Notes under the pieces: generated by a model
What the model was told of the DNA's origin: nothing
Seen by the model: the letters and a program-made list of their open reading frames with translations, nothing else
The model's database searches: none
NCBI GenBank assembly: GCA_964583615.1
Contig: CAZOWM010000020.1
Location: 1 to 63,015, forward strand
Length of the DNA stretch: 63,015 bases
Direction: 5' to 3'
Source of the DNA: CAZOWM01 sp964583615
Lineage (GTDB): Bacteria > Spirochaetota > B62-G9 > DRHN01
Made by a program: the position numbers and the translations under genes
Shown: in pieces, positions 8,660 to 17,334 of the stretch
How the letters are laid out: every line of letters starts with the position of its first letter
How positions within the stretch are numbered: position 1 is the first letter of the stretch

Positions 8660-9124
8660 ATGGCGGTTCTGGAAAAGGGTATGGAAGCACCGGATTTCAC
8701 GCTGCAGGATCAGGAGGGCAACACAGTAAGTCTGTCCGACCAGAAAGGGAAAAAGGTCCTCGTGTACTTTTATCCGAAAGCCGATACTCCGGGATGCACG
8801 AAACAGGCATGCAGCGTACGGGACTCACAAAAGAGTCTTGAAGAAAAGGGGATCGTTGCATTCGGCATCAGTCCCGATGAACCCGGAAAACAGAAAAAGT
8901 TCGACAAAAAGTACGGTCTGGGGTTTCAGCTGCTCTCCGATGCGGACCATGCAGTGGCCGAAGCGTACGGCGTATGGGGAGAAAAATCGATGTACGGAAA
9001 AAAATACATGGGAATCATCCGTTCATCCTTTCTCATTGATGAGCAGGGGAAGATACTGGAAACGTGGTACAAAGTAAAACCTCAGGACACCGTACCGAAT
9101 GCACTCCAAGTGCTGGAATCCTGA
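8660..9124 (+). CDS. bcp: Thiol peroxidase, Bcp/PrxQ type
   Basis: This 154-residue peroxiredoxin reduces hydrogen peroxide and organic peroxides with thioredoxin as electron donor. It has the motif ADTPGCTKQAC: Cys46 is the peroxidatic and Cys51 the resolving cysteine, the spacing of the Bcp alpha2 class. It also contains FYPKADTPGC and the C-terminal RSSFLIDEQGKI strand of the thioredoxin fold. The length is typical. It is a single gene, divergent from the photolyase; both address oxidative or light damage, so co-regulation is possible. Confidence 0.95.
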   Translation: MAVLEKGMEAPDFTLQDQEGNTVSLSDQKGKKVLVYFYPKADTPGCTKQACSVRDSQKSLEEKGIVAFGISPDEPGKQKKFDKKYGLGFQLLSDADHAVAEAYGVWGEKSMYGKKYMGIIRSSFLIDEQGKILETWYKVKPQDTVPNALQVLES

Positions 9125-9238
9125 GCTCTCCCTTAAAAACCGCATAAAAAGCTCCGGATCGATAGACTCCGTGCGTCTCCCCCGTTTTTCGCCCGGTTTT
9201 TGGCTGCTGTAGTCAACCATCAAAGCTCCATCCGATTC

Positions 9239-9610
9239 TCACAATTTTCTTCCCTTCCCTGAGTCCGTGATTTCCACGAGTGTTCTCGGAAAGGGTCGGA
9301 AAAATGTCTGTTGGAGGAGATAGGCGTTTTTTTGGGCGATTAACCATGCTTCGATGAGGTGAATGAGCGTGCTCAGCGGAATTCGCTCGTCACGGTACTT
9401 TTCTATGCTGTTGAGGAAAAATCGTTTCTCCTCAGGTTGCAACGACGTGGACAGGCCTCCGAATGCGTGCAACAAGACATTGATCATCGACGTAAACTTG
9501 GAAGGTTTCGCAAACGCCTGCAGAACGGTCTGTCCGTTGTATCTGCAGTGCGCAAACCCGAGGCATTTGCTCACGTGCACGATCGGTTTCACATCTTCAC
9601 TCATGTGCAT
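9239..9610 (-). pseudogene. Internally deleted DUF523-DUF1722 (YbgA-like) protein
   Basis: The 123-residue product joins two distant parts of a normally ~310-residue family. Residues 8-27 (KPIVHVSKCLGFAHCRYNGQ) match the start of a DUF523 domain. From about residue 32 on (NVLLHAFGGLSTSLQPEEK, EKYRDERIPLSTLIHLIEAW, the QQTFFRPFPRTLVEI end) it matches the C-terminal half of DUF1722. About 190 residues between them are missing and the reading frame is kept. The start has AGAGGA upstream and the end is normal, so a short protein may still be made. Alternatives are an assembly deletion or a stable minimal form. Confidence 0.7.
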
Positions 9611-9630
9611 ACTCTCCTCTCCGTGTATGT

Positions 9631-10968
9631 TCAGGCGCTGTATTTCTTAAACAGCAGCACGCCGTTCTGTCCGCCGAACCCGAACGACTGCTTGAGCACG
9701 ATGCGTACTGATCTGTTTCGCGGAACTTTGGGAACATAGTCAAGGTCGCACCGCTTGTCCAGATCAGGAGCAGCCTTGTCGACGTATTCGAGGTCTGGAT
9801 TGTCCAGATTACTGGTGGGCGCGATGACGCCGTGCTCCATTATCAGAAAGCTCACGATTGCTTCGAGCCCCCCCGAAGCACCGAGAGGATGTCCAAAATA
9901 TGACTTCGAAGAGCTTATGGGAATTCTGTACGCGTAATCTCCGAATACCCTCTTTATGATGAACGACTCGTTTGGGTCGTTGAGTATCGTCGATGTGCCG
10001 TGTGCATTGATGTACTCCACCTCCCGTGGGAGGACTCTCGCTGATTCAAGGGCTTTTCTCACCGCGTGCACAGCCGCTCTTCCCAGGGGATCGGGCACAA
10101 CGACGTTGTACGCATCCGCAGTGAACCCGGATCCCGCGATTTCTCCGTAGATCCGTGCACCCCGCCTGAGTGCGTGCTCGAGGGCTTCGACTACAAGGAC
10201 ACCTGCCCCCTCACCGAGAACGAACCCATCTCTGTCCCTGTCGAACGGCCGTGATGCGTGCATGGGATCTTCATTCCGCTGGCTGAGGGCACGGATGATG
10301 TCAAAGCCGGAGAAGAAGTACGGATGAAGCGTCATGTCCGCCCCGCCAGTGACCATTAGGTCCTCCTGTCCATACCGTATGTGCTGGGCTGCCAGCCCGA
10401 TGGCATGGGTTGCCGAGGAACAGGCAGTATTGACGGTATAGCATGCACCCTTCATGTGAAAAATTTCAGCGACTGTGGAAGCACCGACATTCGAGTTCGA
10501 CTGGGGAAGAACAAAGGGATTGATCTTTTTCGGTCCGTTGTCCCGCAGAAACACACTGTGTGCGGGCAGAAGGACATCGGAGTTGCTGGCCGCCTGGCCT
10601 AACACCACACCTGCCCTCATATGGTCTATGTCGTCCAGCGTATACCCTCCCAGCGTCTTTCTTTCCTCATCCATGCGCGGAACAAGGCGAAGACCTGCAT
10701 CCATCAGTGCGAGATACGCACCAACAACGGAATACTGCGTCGCTTTTCCCGTTCGCTTGAGAAGTTTCGGGTTTTCAAACTGTTCGAGAATGGAAAACCC
10801 GTCAACAGGGGAACAGACCCTGCTTCTGAACTGCCCGAGATCAACGTCCTCGAAATCGACCCTTCTGAAATACCCTCTCCCGTTTTTAGCGTTTTCCCAG
10901 AACTTTTTTTTTCCGATACCGATTGAGGAAACCGGGCCAAGCCCTGTTACCACGACACGCCTGTTCAT
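9631..10968 (-). CDS. fabF: Beta-ketoacyl-ACP synthase II (FabF-like)
   Basis: This 445-residue thiolase-fold condensing enzyme has Cys183 in VNTACSSATHAIG, the first catalytic His in NAHGTSTILND and the second in KSYFGHPLGASGG, as well as QSFGFGGQNG at the C-terminus. It would extend acyl-ACP with malonyl-ACP in fatty acid or related synthesis. It stands apart from other fab genes and has no acyl carrier gene beside it, so a role in a special acyl product is possible. A 47-codon upstream extension was rejected because ATG 10968 starts at the family's typical MxRRVVVTGLG. An insertion with HMRAGVVLGQAASNS is usual for the family. Confidence 0.9.
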   Translation of the reverse strand: MNRRVVVTGLGPVSSIGIGKKKFWENAKNGRGYFRRVDFEDVDLGQFRSRVCSPVDGFSILEQFENPKLLKRTGKATQYSVVGAYLALMDAGLRLVPRMDEERKTLGGYTLDDIDHMRAGVVLGQAASNSDVLLPAHSVFLRDNGPKKINPFVLPQSNSNVGASTVAEIFHMKGACYTVNTACSSATHAIGLAAQHIRYGQEDLMVTGGADMTLHPYFFSGFDIIRALSQRNEDPMHASRPFDRDRDGFVLGEGAGVLVVEALEHALRRGARIYGEIAGSGFTADAYNVVVPDPLGRAAVHAVRKALESARVLPREVEYINAHGTSTILNDPNESFIIKRVFGDYAYRIPISSSKSYFGHPLGASGGLEAIVSFLIMEHGVIAPTSNLDNPDLEYVDKAAPDLDKRCDLDYVPKVPRNRSVRIVLKQSFGFGGQNGVLLFKKYSA

Positions 10969-11048
10969 CGTTTTTCCCCGTGTCACGCAACAATCTCTCC
11001 AGATAAATAATAACAGGGAGAAACGGAGAAAAAAATAGGAAATTGTTC

Positions 11049-11267
11049 TTACCACCCTGTACTTCCCGGCCCTCTTTTGAAGGGCCCGGTAATATCCGAG
11101 GCGATCCACCCTCCGTAGAAGTCCCCGGGCTGCGCTCGCACTTTTTCCTCATCGACAGAGCATGCATCCATTTTGCGCGGATACAAGGCGATGTAATTTC
11201 TCAACGCACGAAATCGAGTGCGCGGGTCCTGGTAGTACCATGCTGCGTTCTCAACTGTTTTCCCGTT
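11049..11267 (-). pseudogene. DUF427-family protein, 5' end lost at assembly gap
   Basis: The 72 readable C-terminal residues are typical of DUF427: GKTVENAAWYYQDP, the NYIALYPRKMD strand, and the ending DFYGGWIASDITGPFKRGPG. The N-terminal part would lie inside the 100-N gap. On the other side of the gap the same 55 bases recur, but there the frame meets a TGA three codons upstream of the conserved segment. So either the gene is a 5'-truncated remnant or the missing part was not assembled. The function of DUF427 is not established. The gene points toward fabF, 80 bases upstream of it. Confidence 0.6.
11213..11267. repeat. 55-bp direct repeat, left copy
   Basis: These 55 bases, starting ATCGAGTGCG and ending TTTTCCCGTT, are repeated exactly at 11368-11422. 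The left copy abuts the N gap. It encodes part of the DUF427 fragment on the minus strand. Confidence 0.95.
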
Positions 11268-11367
11268 NNNNNNNNNNNNNNNNNNNNNNNNNNNNNNNNN
11301 NNNNNNNNNNNNNNNNNNNNNNNNNNNNNNNNNNNNNNNNNNNNNNNNNNNNNNNNNNNNNNNNNNN
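11268..11367. other. Assembly gap of exactly 100 N
   Basis: One hundred N bases, the conventional placeholder for a gap of unknown size, sit between two perfect copies of a 55-bp sequence. Translations that cross it are meaningless. The real distance between the flanks is unknown and could even be zero with one repeat copy removed. Confidence 0.98.
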
Positions 11368-11422
11368 ATCGAGTGCGCGGGTCCTGGTAGTACCATGCTG
11401 CGTTCTCAACTGTTTTCCCGTT
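11368..11422. repeat. 55-bp direct repeat, right copy
   Basis: This is identical over 55 bases to 11213-11267 and directly follows the N gap. On the minus strand it reads NGKTVENAAWYYQDP of DUF427, but the codons just upstream are TGA TCG GAT, so no start is available. Confidence 0.95.
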
Positions 11423-11786
11423 ATCCGATCAGGTCGGCATTCATTAAAGAATCAACGTGGTGACGATTCCAATGAAAGAACTTATTTTCTAAAATCTCAT
11501 GTGGTGAATGCGATTTTTTTTCGTCCCAAATTGATACATGTTGTATGCCGCTTATTCATCCCGAACAAATACCTTTGTCGATCGTAAACCCCTTTTCGGT
11601 TTTCCGCAGGTCTGTTTTTTATTTCCCTCCTGCCCATGCTTCGCACAATTCCTTGACTTTCTTGTACGCTGCGCGTAGTTTTGCTGCGTGCGGACGGATC
11701 AGAAATCCTCAGACAGAAATTCAAATACAAGAAAAACAAAAAGGGGACAGGCTGTACAAAAAGCAGGACCCGCAACAATAATGCGC
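11423..11786. other. Gene-poor region beside the assembly gap
   Basis: No full gene is evident in these 364 bases. On the minus strand 11619-11708 is a 29-codon open frame without a start codon, ending in AAYKKVKELCEAWAGGK and TAA. It looks like the tail of a helical protein and may be a gene remnant; I cannot assign it. The rest is AT-rich with short T runs and no clear hairpin. Confidence 0.35.
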
Positions 11787-11825
11787 TTGACAAAGGGTGA
11801 GTTTACATCGTATTTTTCGAAATAC
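11787..11825 (+). promoter_or_regulatory. Promoter with palindromic operator upstream of rpiB-tkt
   Basis: A consensus -35 TTGACA (11787-11792), an 18-base spacer and TATTTT (11811-11816) precede the isomerase gene by about 45 bases. A perfect palindrome GTATTT-TTCG-AAATAC (11810-11825) covers the -10 box, which suggests repression by a dimeric regulator. No regulator gene lies next to it. Confidence 0.6.
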
Positions 11826-11860
11826 TTTTAATTATGCGCTAAACAGCAAGGAGGCCAAAG

Positions 11861-12307
11861 ATGAAAAAAGTGGCACTCGGTTCAGACCCCAATGCTTCGG
11901 ACCTCAAGGAGGCCATAAAACAGCAGCTGGATGAACTCGGGATCGAGTATGAGGACTATGGAAGTGATGATCCGATTTATGCAAATGTTGCCATCACCGT
12001 TGCCGAAGCAGTCGCAAGCGGCGCACACGATAGGGGGATTCTTGTGTGCGGAACCGGAATCGGGATGAGCATCGCGGCAAACAAGGTTCCAGGCGCCTAT
12101 GCTGCACTGTGCGCGGATGCGTACTCAACTGAACGTTCGCGAAAGAGCAACAATGCGAATATCATGACCATGGGCTCGCAGGTTGTGGGCTCGCAACTTG
12201 CGAAAACCCTGGTGAAAATATGGATGGAATCCGAATACACGCCAGGCGGAAGGTCCCAACCCAAGATTCAGCGTATCTACGAATACGCAAAACAACACGA
12301 AAAGTAA
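11861..12307 (+). CDS. RpiB/LacA-family sugar-phosphate isomerase
   Basis: This 148-residue protein has the RpiB fold signature GILVCGTGIGMSIAANK, with catalytic Cys63, and the usual length. Two residues that ribose-5-phosphate isomerase B uses for substrate are changed. The GCDH of E. coli RpiB reads GSDP here (Pro10), and the QHND segment reads KSNN (Ser96, Asn98). Such NN variants occur in tetrose/erythrulose-phosphate isomerases of the family, so the substrate may not be ribose 5-phosphate. It leads the split transketolase genes, with 78 bases between, under one good promoter. The strong site AAGGAGG fixes the start. Confidence 0.85.
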   Translation: MKKVALGSDPNASDLKEAIKQQLDELGIEYEDYGSDDPIYANVAITVAEAVASGAHDRGILVCGTGIGMSIAANKVPGAYAALCADAYSTERSRKSNNANIMTMGSQVVGSQLAKTLVKIWMESEYTPGGRSQPKIQRIYEYAKQHEK

Positions 12308-12385
12308 TACCGTCATACCGGGAGTGAACTCGTCTACTGTGCACACAGATGGTCATTTCCCCTTTACTACACAGAGGAGAGAAAA

Positions 12386-13237
12386 ATGTACGCGCTCACC
12401 GACAAAGAAGAACTTGACCTGAAGCAGAAAGCTCTGCAGATAAGAAAAAACGTCCTTCGGCTTATCAAGGCGGGAAAATCCGGACATGTTGGAGGGGCCC
12501 TGTCCTCTGCCGACATTATCGCGGCGCTCTATTTCAAGCTCATGCGTGTCGACCCCAAAAACCCTTCCTGGAGGGAACGGGACCGGTTCGTTCTTTCCGC
12601 CGGACACAAATGCCTCGCACTATATGCTGCGCTCGCGGAGAGCGGGTACTTTGATGTGTCTGTTCTGGACACCTACGGCGACCTCGGCTCAAAGCTTCCC
12701 GGCCATCCCGACATGCACAAGCTTCCCGGTATTGAAACGAACACAGGGGCACTCGGGCACGGTCTTTCCATCTCAGGGGGAATGGCGCTTGGGCTGAAGA
12801 TGGAGAAGATCAACGCCCGGGTGTACGTGCTCATGGGAGACGGTGAGCTTGCGGAAGGGTCGAACTGGGAGGCTGCCGCTGCTGCGAGCCATCACGAGCT
12901 CGACAACCTCCTCGTGTTCGTTGACAGAAACACGCTTCAGATAAGCGGAAGAACGGTGGAGGTAATGAGCTACGAACCCCTTGACGCGCGGTGGACGGCA
13001 TTCGGCTGGAGCGCACGGCAGATTAACGGGCACGACATAAAGCAGATCGTGGATAATGCAACCGATATTCCCTTCGAAAAAGGCAAGCCTTCGGTAATAA
13101 TCGCAAATACGGTAAAATCAAAGGGGTTTTCCTTCGCAGAGGACAGGGTGAACTATCACTACTGGAAGGCTACCCCGGAGGAAATTCAGCAGGCTGAAAA
13201 TGACCTGGTCGAGATAGAAAGGAGTCTGGGAAAATGA
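12386..13237 (+). CDS. Transketolase, N-terminal (ThDP-binding) subunit
   Basis: This 283-residue protein is the pyrophosphate-binding half of a two-gene transketolase. It contains GHVGGALSSADIIAALYF near residue 33 and the ThDP motif GDGELAEGSNWEAAAAASHH near 153 with FVDRN. Together with the next gene it would transfer two-carbon ketol units between sugar phosphates in the cytoplasm. The start ATG has AGAGGAGAG upstream. It overlaps the C-terminal subunit gene by four bases (ATGA), so the two are probably made in equal amounts. Split transketolases often serve special pentose, tetrose or apiose pathways, which agrees with the unusual isomerase upstream. Confidence 0.93.
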   Translation: MYALTDKEELDLKQKALQIRKNVLRLIKAGKSGHVGGALSSADIIAALYFKLMRVDPKNPSWRERDRFVLSAGHKCLALYAALAESGYFDVSVLDTYGDLGSKLPGHPDMHKLPGIETNTGALGHGLSISGGMALGLKMEKINARVYVLMGDGELAEGSNWEAAAAASHHELDNLLVFVDRNTLQISGRTVEVMSYEPLDARWTAFGWSARQINGHDIKQIVDNATDIPFEKGKPSVIIANTVKSKGFSFAEDRVNYHYWKATPEEIQQAENDLVEIERSLGK

Positions 13238-14169
13238 GCGAAGCGCGCGATCCTAGAAAGACCTTTGGTGAAGCACTCGTTGAAGCAGGAGAAGTACATC
13301 CGAACATCATTGCGATTTCCGCAGACAGCTCGAGCGGATCCGGCCTCACCCCCTTTAAAGAGCGTTTTCCTGAAAGACATTTCGAGTTCGGGATCATGGA
13401 GCAGGGTGTCATCGGGTACGCTTCCGGACTTGCAACAACCGGGAAAATTCCCTTTGTCGTGGCCATCGCACCATTCGTCACCGCACGTCCTTTCGAGATG
13501 TTCAGAAACGATATCGGGTACATGCATCAGAACGTAAAGGTCGTGGGAAGGTGCGCGGGGCTTACCTACTCGACCCTCGGTGCTACCCATCAATCGCTCG
13601 ACGACAATGCAATCATCCGCACCATTCCCGGAGTGACAGTCATCAATCCCGGAGACCCGGTTGAGATAAAGAAGGCGGTTCATGCAGCTGCGGAGCATAT
13701 AGGCCCGATCTACATGAAGATCGGGAGCCCTCCCATGCCGATACTCTTCGAGGACGACTATCATTTCGAAATAGGGAAAGGTGTGGTCATGAAAGACGGT
13801 GACGACGTGACGATCATCGGAACTGGAACCGTTCTCTCAAAAGCATACGAGGCGGCATGGCTCCTTCAAAAAGAGGGCATTCACGCACGGCTGCTCAACA
13901 TCCACACTGTGAAACCGATCGATCGCGCGCTCATCGTGAAAGCCGCCAGTGAAACGGGAAAAATCGTTACCGTAGAAGAGCACTACCTCATCGGCGGTCT
14001 CGGAAGCGCGGTTGCCGAGGTGCTCGCCTGTGAGTACCCCGCCCCGGTAAAAATGATCGGCGTTGACGACCAGTTCGCAAGCAACGGCCCTTACGAGGAG
14101 CTGCTCGGCCTCTACGGACTTCAGGCAGCACAGATCGCAGAAACGGTGAAAGATTTCATCAGCTCCTGA
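13234..14169 (+). CDS. Transketolase, C-terminal subunit
   Basis: This 311-residue protein supplies the pyrimidine-binding and C-terminal domains of transketolase. It includes FEFGIMEQGVIGYASGLATTG, whose Glu activates ThDP, RCAGLTYSTLGATHQSLDD, and the C-terminal VEEHYLIGGLGSAVAE segment. Its start overlaps the N-terminal subunit gene. It ends one base before the convergent addA stop, with no terminator visible between, so the two transcripts probably overlap. Confidence 0.93.
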   Translation: MSEARDPRKTFGEALVEAGEVHPNIIAISADSSSGSGLTPFKERFPERHFEFGIMEQGVIGYASGLATTGKIPFVVAIAPFVTARPFEMFRNDIGYMHQNVKVVGRCAGLTYSTLGATHQSLDDNAIIRTIPGVTVINPGDPVEIKKAVHAAAEHIGPIYMKIGSPPMPILFEDDYHFEIGKGVVMKDGDDVTIIGTGTVLSKAYEAAWLLQKEGIHARLLNIHTVKPIDRALIVKAASETGKIVTVEEHYLIGGLGSAVAEVLACEYPAPVKMIGVDDQFASNGPYEELLGLYGLQAAQIAETVKDFISS

Positions 14170-17100
14170 TCAGCACACGCGTACGAGTCTCTCATCATAA
14201 TCAGCATCTGTAAAGTAGAGCCACCCGCGGACCTCGCGCTCAGGGTAGATGTCTTTGAGCGCGGCGCAGTACCCCTCCACCTGTTCCCGGTAGGCCTCTG
14301 AAAACCGCTGTATCGAACCCTTCTCGGCAACCCTGTTCGTCTTGAAATCCAGAATATCGACCGTGCTCCCGAAAACGATCCTGTCGATTCTCCCCACAAA
14401 GTTACCGTACTTCATCGAGAGCGCGTTGGATTCGGAATACGACGCCTCGCTGAAATAGATGCTCAGCCGCGGATCAGAAACGACATTCTCAAGCGATGAA
14501 CGCGCCTGAACACGCGCATCCTCTCTCTCTTTTGTGCTGAAATCAGCACCTTCTGCGGAAACCGCCATATACAGAAGCCTCTCAGCCTCTTCGGGGGATA
14601 CCGGAAGCATGGAGATGTTTTCAACGGCCCGATGAAACACAAGGCCCTTCAGCAGGCCGACCCTCCGTGCTCTCAGGTCTCGTGGGTGTTCTCCATCGAG
14701 ACGCCCGTTCGCACCTGCAGAAACAGGTTTCGGGGCCTGGATCATCTTTTTTCGTATTTTCAAAGGAACCATTTTTCTGGAGACTCCGTCGCCTCCCCGT
14801 GTGTCACTGGGAACCGTAGCACCGAAAAATTTTCGGCGGAGAGGCCGCCCGTCTCCACCCTCCTTCGATGCGCTGATCAGCACATCGCCTATGGTCTTTA
14901 TAACATCTTCTTTTTTGCCCTTTGAAGAACTTACGGGAATAAGGATGAGGTTTTCCCGCGCGCGTGTGAGCGCCACGTACAGTGCATTGAGCTCATCCAC
15001 CCTATAGTTTTCGTCCGTGGATTCGATGAGCTCGTCAACCGCCGCCGCATCGGAGAGGTATTCCCTGTACACAGAACGCGCGAGCCCGTAGCGTGTAATC
15101 TCCCCTCCGCGGTCCCGGCCGTAGAGGATCGACCCGTCGAGTCTGAACCTGAAAGGCTGACTGAGAAAGGGAACAACCACCGTGTGAAACTCGAGCCCCT
15201 TCGATGCATGTATGGTGAACAGAGAAACCCCGTGCTGCTCACCGATCTGGAGAAAAATCGAATCCTGACGCTCGGTGAGGAAGCGGTCGAAATCGTTGAC
15301 AGACACCGCGGCAGCCGTGCTCTCAAAGGTGTACGCGAGCTCATGGAAATTGAGAAGCACTTCCCTCTTGTGAGCGTACACATTCAGGAGATCGAATTCC
15401 TCATAGATCTTTCGAATGAGGCCGCTTGGGGGAAGATACCCTGCCAGGTGCGTGAGTCGTTTCAATTTTTCATACAGCTCGGGTTGGAAGTCCCGAAGGA
15501 GCGAAAAACTCAGGTCGTCTTTTCTTTCCTGAAGCTGTTCGTATGAAATGCGGAAGACCGGCGACCGCAGAAACCCCGCGAGGTATACAGGCTCATCCGG
15601 ATTCAGCACACAGTGGATGATAGTGCGCACATCCATTATGCAGTAATCGGCCATGAGTTTGCTCCTGCCCGCGGTCCTGCACGGGATGCTCAGGTTCATA
15701 AATGAATTTTCGAGCTCCACAATTTCACTGTTTTTTCTGCAGAGAACCGCGATGTCCTCGAGCCGTACTCCGCGGGCCTGAAGGTCATTGATCTGATGAA
15801 CGAGCTCTTCTACCGCCGCCTCCCTGTTTTCGCACTGGAGGACGGCGACATACCCGTTTTCACGCTGTGTCTTTCCGGGAGGGGGATTTTGTTCCTCGTA
15901 ATGGAAACGGGGAAGCAGCTCTTTTTGAACGTTTTTGAACACCGCGTTCACGTATTCCAGGAGCACTCTGTTCTGTCTGAAACTGAAGGGCAGGCGGTGC
16001 CGCTCGAGCCCGAGTATGTCACACACCCTCTCGAAAAGGTCCGGCTCTCCCCCTCTCCACCGGTAAATCGCCTGTTTGTTGTCACCCACGTAGAAGAAGC
16101 TCCCGTTTCGTTTCAACCCTGCGCGAACCAGGTGCTGCAGTGCGTCCCACTGAAGCTCTGACGTGTCTTGAAATTCATCGATGAGCATGTGGCGCATTCT
16201 CGATCCTGCCCTGAAGTAGAGATACTCGAAATCTTTCATCTGCCCGAGAAAAACACGGGCGTGCTCCTCGATGTCGTGAAAATCGATGCATCCGGCGTCT
16301 TTTTTCATCCCCGTAAAAATTGCATCGATCCGCCGATACAAATCGACCCACGCCATCACATAGTAGCGCATCTGGGAAGCAAAATAGGATTGCAGTGCAC
16401 TCCTGACCGACAGAAGTGCGTTGCCGAATCGGACCGATATATCCTTCGGAAGCGCAGCAAAAAGCTTTTCAATATACCCGACTGTGTTCTGAGGGCCTCG
16501 TTTGAAGGGGGTGAGCGAGGCAAGATCGAGTATGTTGCGCGATTTCATGAAATCTTCGAGCCCGCTTCTGAACCTACCAAGGTGTGTATGCGCACCGTAT
16601 GATTCCAGATAATCGGAAACAGCCCTGATAAGAAACCCTATCTTCCTCCTGAGCCCTTCTGAAAAAAACACATCCCTTTGCTGCAAAAACTCCATTTTAA
16701 CTTCAGAGGGCCTTTTTGCTTTCCGAATAAGGTCCGCGAGCACATACCGTTTATCGTCGACCTTCGAGAATATCTCCTCAAGCGCCTTCAGCGTTCGCAA
16801 ACCGGATTGCTTGAAAAGGATCATAAACTGCGCCATCCGTTCCATCTCCTCAGGTCTGGTTTCGATTCCTCGGTAGTACCGCTCTATCGACTCTCGGAGA
16901 AACTGCACCCGAGTGCGCTCATCGATGATCACCGCATGATTCACCACCGCTGTTTCTGCGGGGAAACAGTTGATGACGGACGCAAAAAAACTGTGAATCG
17001 TGGAGATCTGGATGAGACTGAACTTCCTGATCAGCTCGGTTTTCAGTTTTTTCGCTCCTTTCACGACAGACCCTTCAGGCTCGCCGAGAATCGAGGCGAA

Positions 17101-17334
17101 CAGCGCCGATTCATTTCTTTCACCACCTGCAATGCGTGAAACCCGTTCGAAAAGCCTTGTCCTGATTTCCTTTGCCGCGAGGTTCGTGAAGGTAATCGCC
17201 ACAATCTCCGAAAGATTCGTGCCCTGTAGAAGCATCGCGATGAGACGGGTCGTCAGCGTAAAGGTCTTTCCGCTCCCTGCCGATGAACTGAGCGCCACAG
17301 AGTGTGCGGGAAGATACATCATGCGTTCCGTCAT
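14170..17334 (-). CDS. addA: AddA-type helicase-nuclease (UvrD-like)
   Basis: This 1054-residue protein has the superfamily 1A helicase motifs SSSAGSGKTFTLTTRL near residue 18, HMLIDEFQDTSELQWDAL and YVGDNKQAIYRWRGG, and later SLFTIHASKGLEFHTVV and ALTRARENLIL. The C-terminal RecB-type nuclease carries FVGRIDRIV, DILDFKTNR and the YREQVEGYCAAL helix. With AddB it would process double-strand ends for RecA-dependent repair. ATG 17334 overlaps the addB stop (ATGA); a longer frame to 17379 would overlap addB too far. The match is at family level; RexA or another AddA-like name would be equivalent. Confidence 0.9.
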   Translation of the reverse strand: MTERMMYLPAHSVALSSSAGSGKTFTLTTRLIAMLLQGTNLSEIVAITFTNLAAKEIRTRLFERVSRIAGGERNESALFASILGEPEGSVVKGAKKLKTELIRKFSLIQISTIHSFFASVINCFPAETAVVNHAVIIDERTRVQFLRESIERYYRGIETRPEEMERMAQFMILFKQSGLRTLKALEEIFSKVDDKRYVLADLIRKAKRPSEVKMEFLQQRDVFFSEGLRRKIGFLIRAVSDYLESYGAHTHLGRFRSGLEDFMKSRNILDLASLTPFKRGPQNTVGYIEKLFAALPKDISVRFGNALLSVRSALQSYFASQMRYYVMAWVDLYRRIDAIFTGMKKDAGCIDFHDIEEHARVFLGQMKDFEYLYFRAGSRMRHMLIDEFQDTSELQWDALQHLVRAGLKRNGSFFYVGDNKQAIYRWRGGEPDLFERVCDILGLERHRLPFSFRQNRVLLEYVNAVFKNVQKELLPRFHYEEQNPPPGKTQRENGYVAVLQCENREAAVEELVHQINDLQARGVRLEDIAVLCRKNSEIVELENSFMNLSIPCRTAGRSKLMADYCIMDVRTIIHCVLNPDEPVYLAGFLRSPVFRISYEQLQERKDDLSFSLLRDFQPELYEKLKRLTHLAGYLPPSGLIRKIYEEFDLLNVYAHKREVLLNFHELAYTFESTAAAVSVNDFDRFLTERQDSIFLQIGEQHGVSLFTIHASKGLEFHTVVVPFLSQPFRFRLDGSILYGRDRGGEITRYGLARSVYREYLSDAAAVDELIESTDENYRVDELNALYVALTRARENLILIPVSSSKGKKEDVIKTIGDVLISASKEGGDGRPLRRKFFGATVPSDTRGGDGVSRKMVPLKIRKKMIQAPKPVSAGANGRLDGEHPRDLRARRVGLLKGLVFHRAVENISMLPVSPEEAERLLYMAVSAEGADFSTKEREDARVQARSSLENVVSDPRLSIYFSEASYSESNALSMKYGNFVGRIDRIVFGSTVDILDFKTNRVAEKGSIQRFSEAYREQVEGYCAALKDIYPEREVRGWLYFTDADYDERLVRVC

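Noticed and set aside
10969..11109. Upstream extension of FabF frame
   Set aside because: It has no family match; the conserved protein starts at ATG 10968.
11162..11587. Plus-strand ORF crossing the N gap
   Set aside because: Its middle is 100 unknown bases and both flanks are copies of the same 55-bp sequence, so the reading is meaningless.
11619..11708. 29-codon open frame ending AAYKKVKELCEAWAGGK
   Set aside because: It has no start codon and no known family match; it may be a remnant, but evidence is too thin for a gene call.
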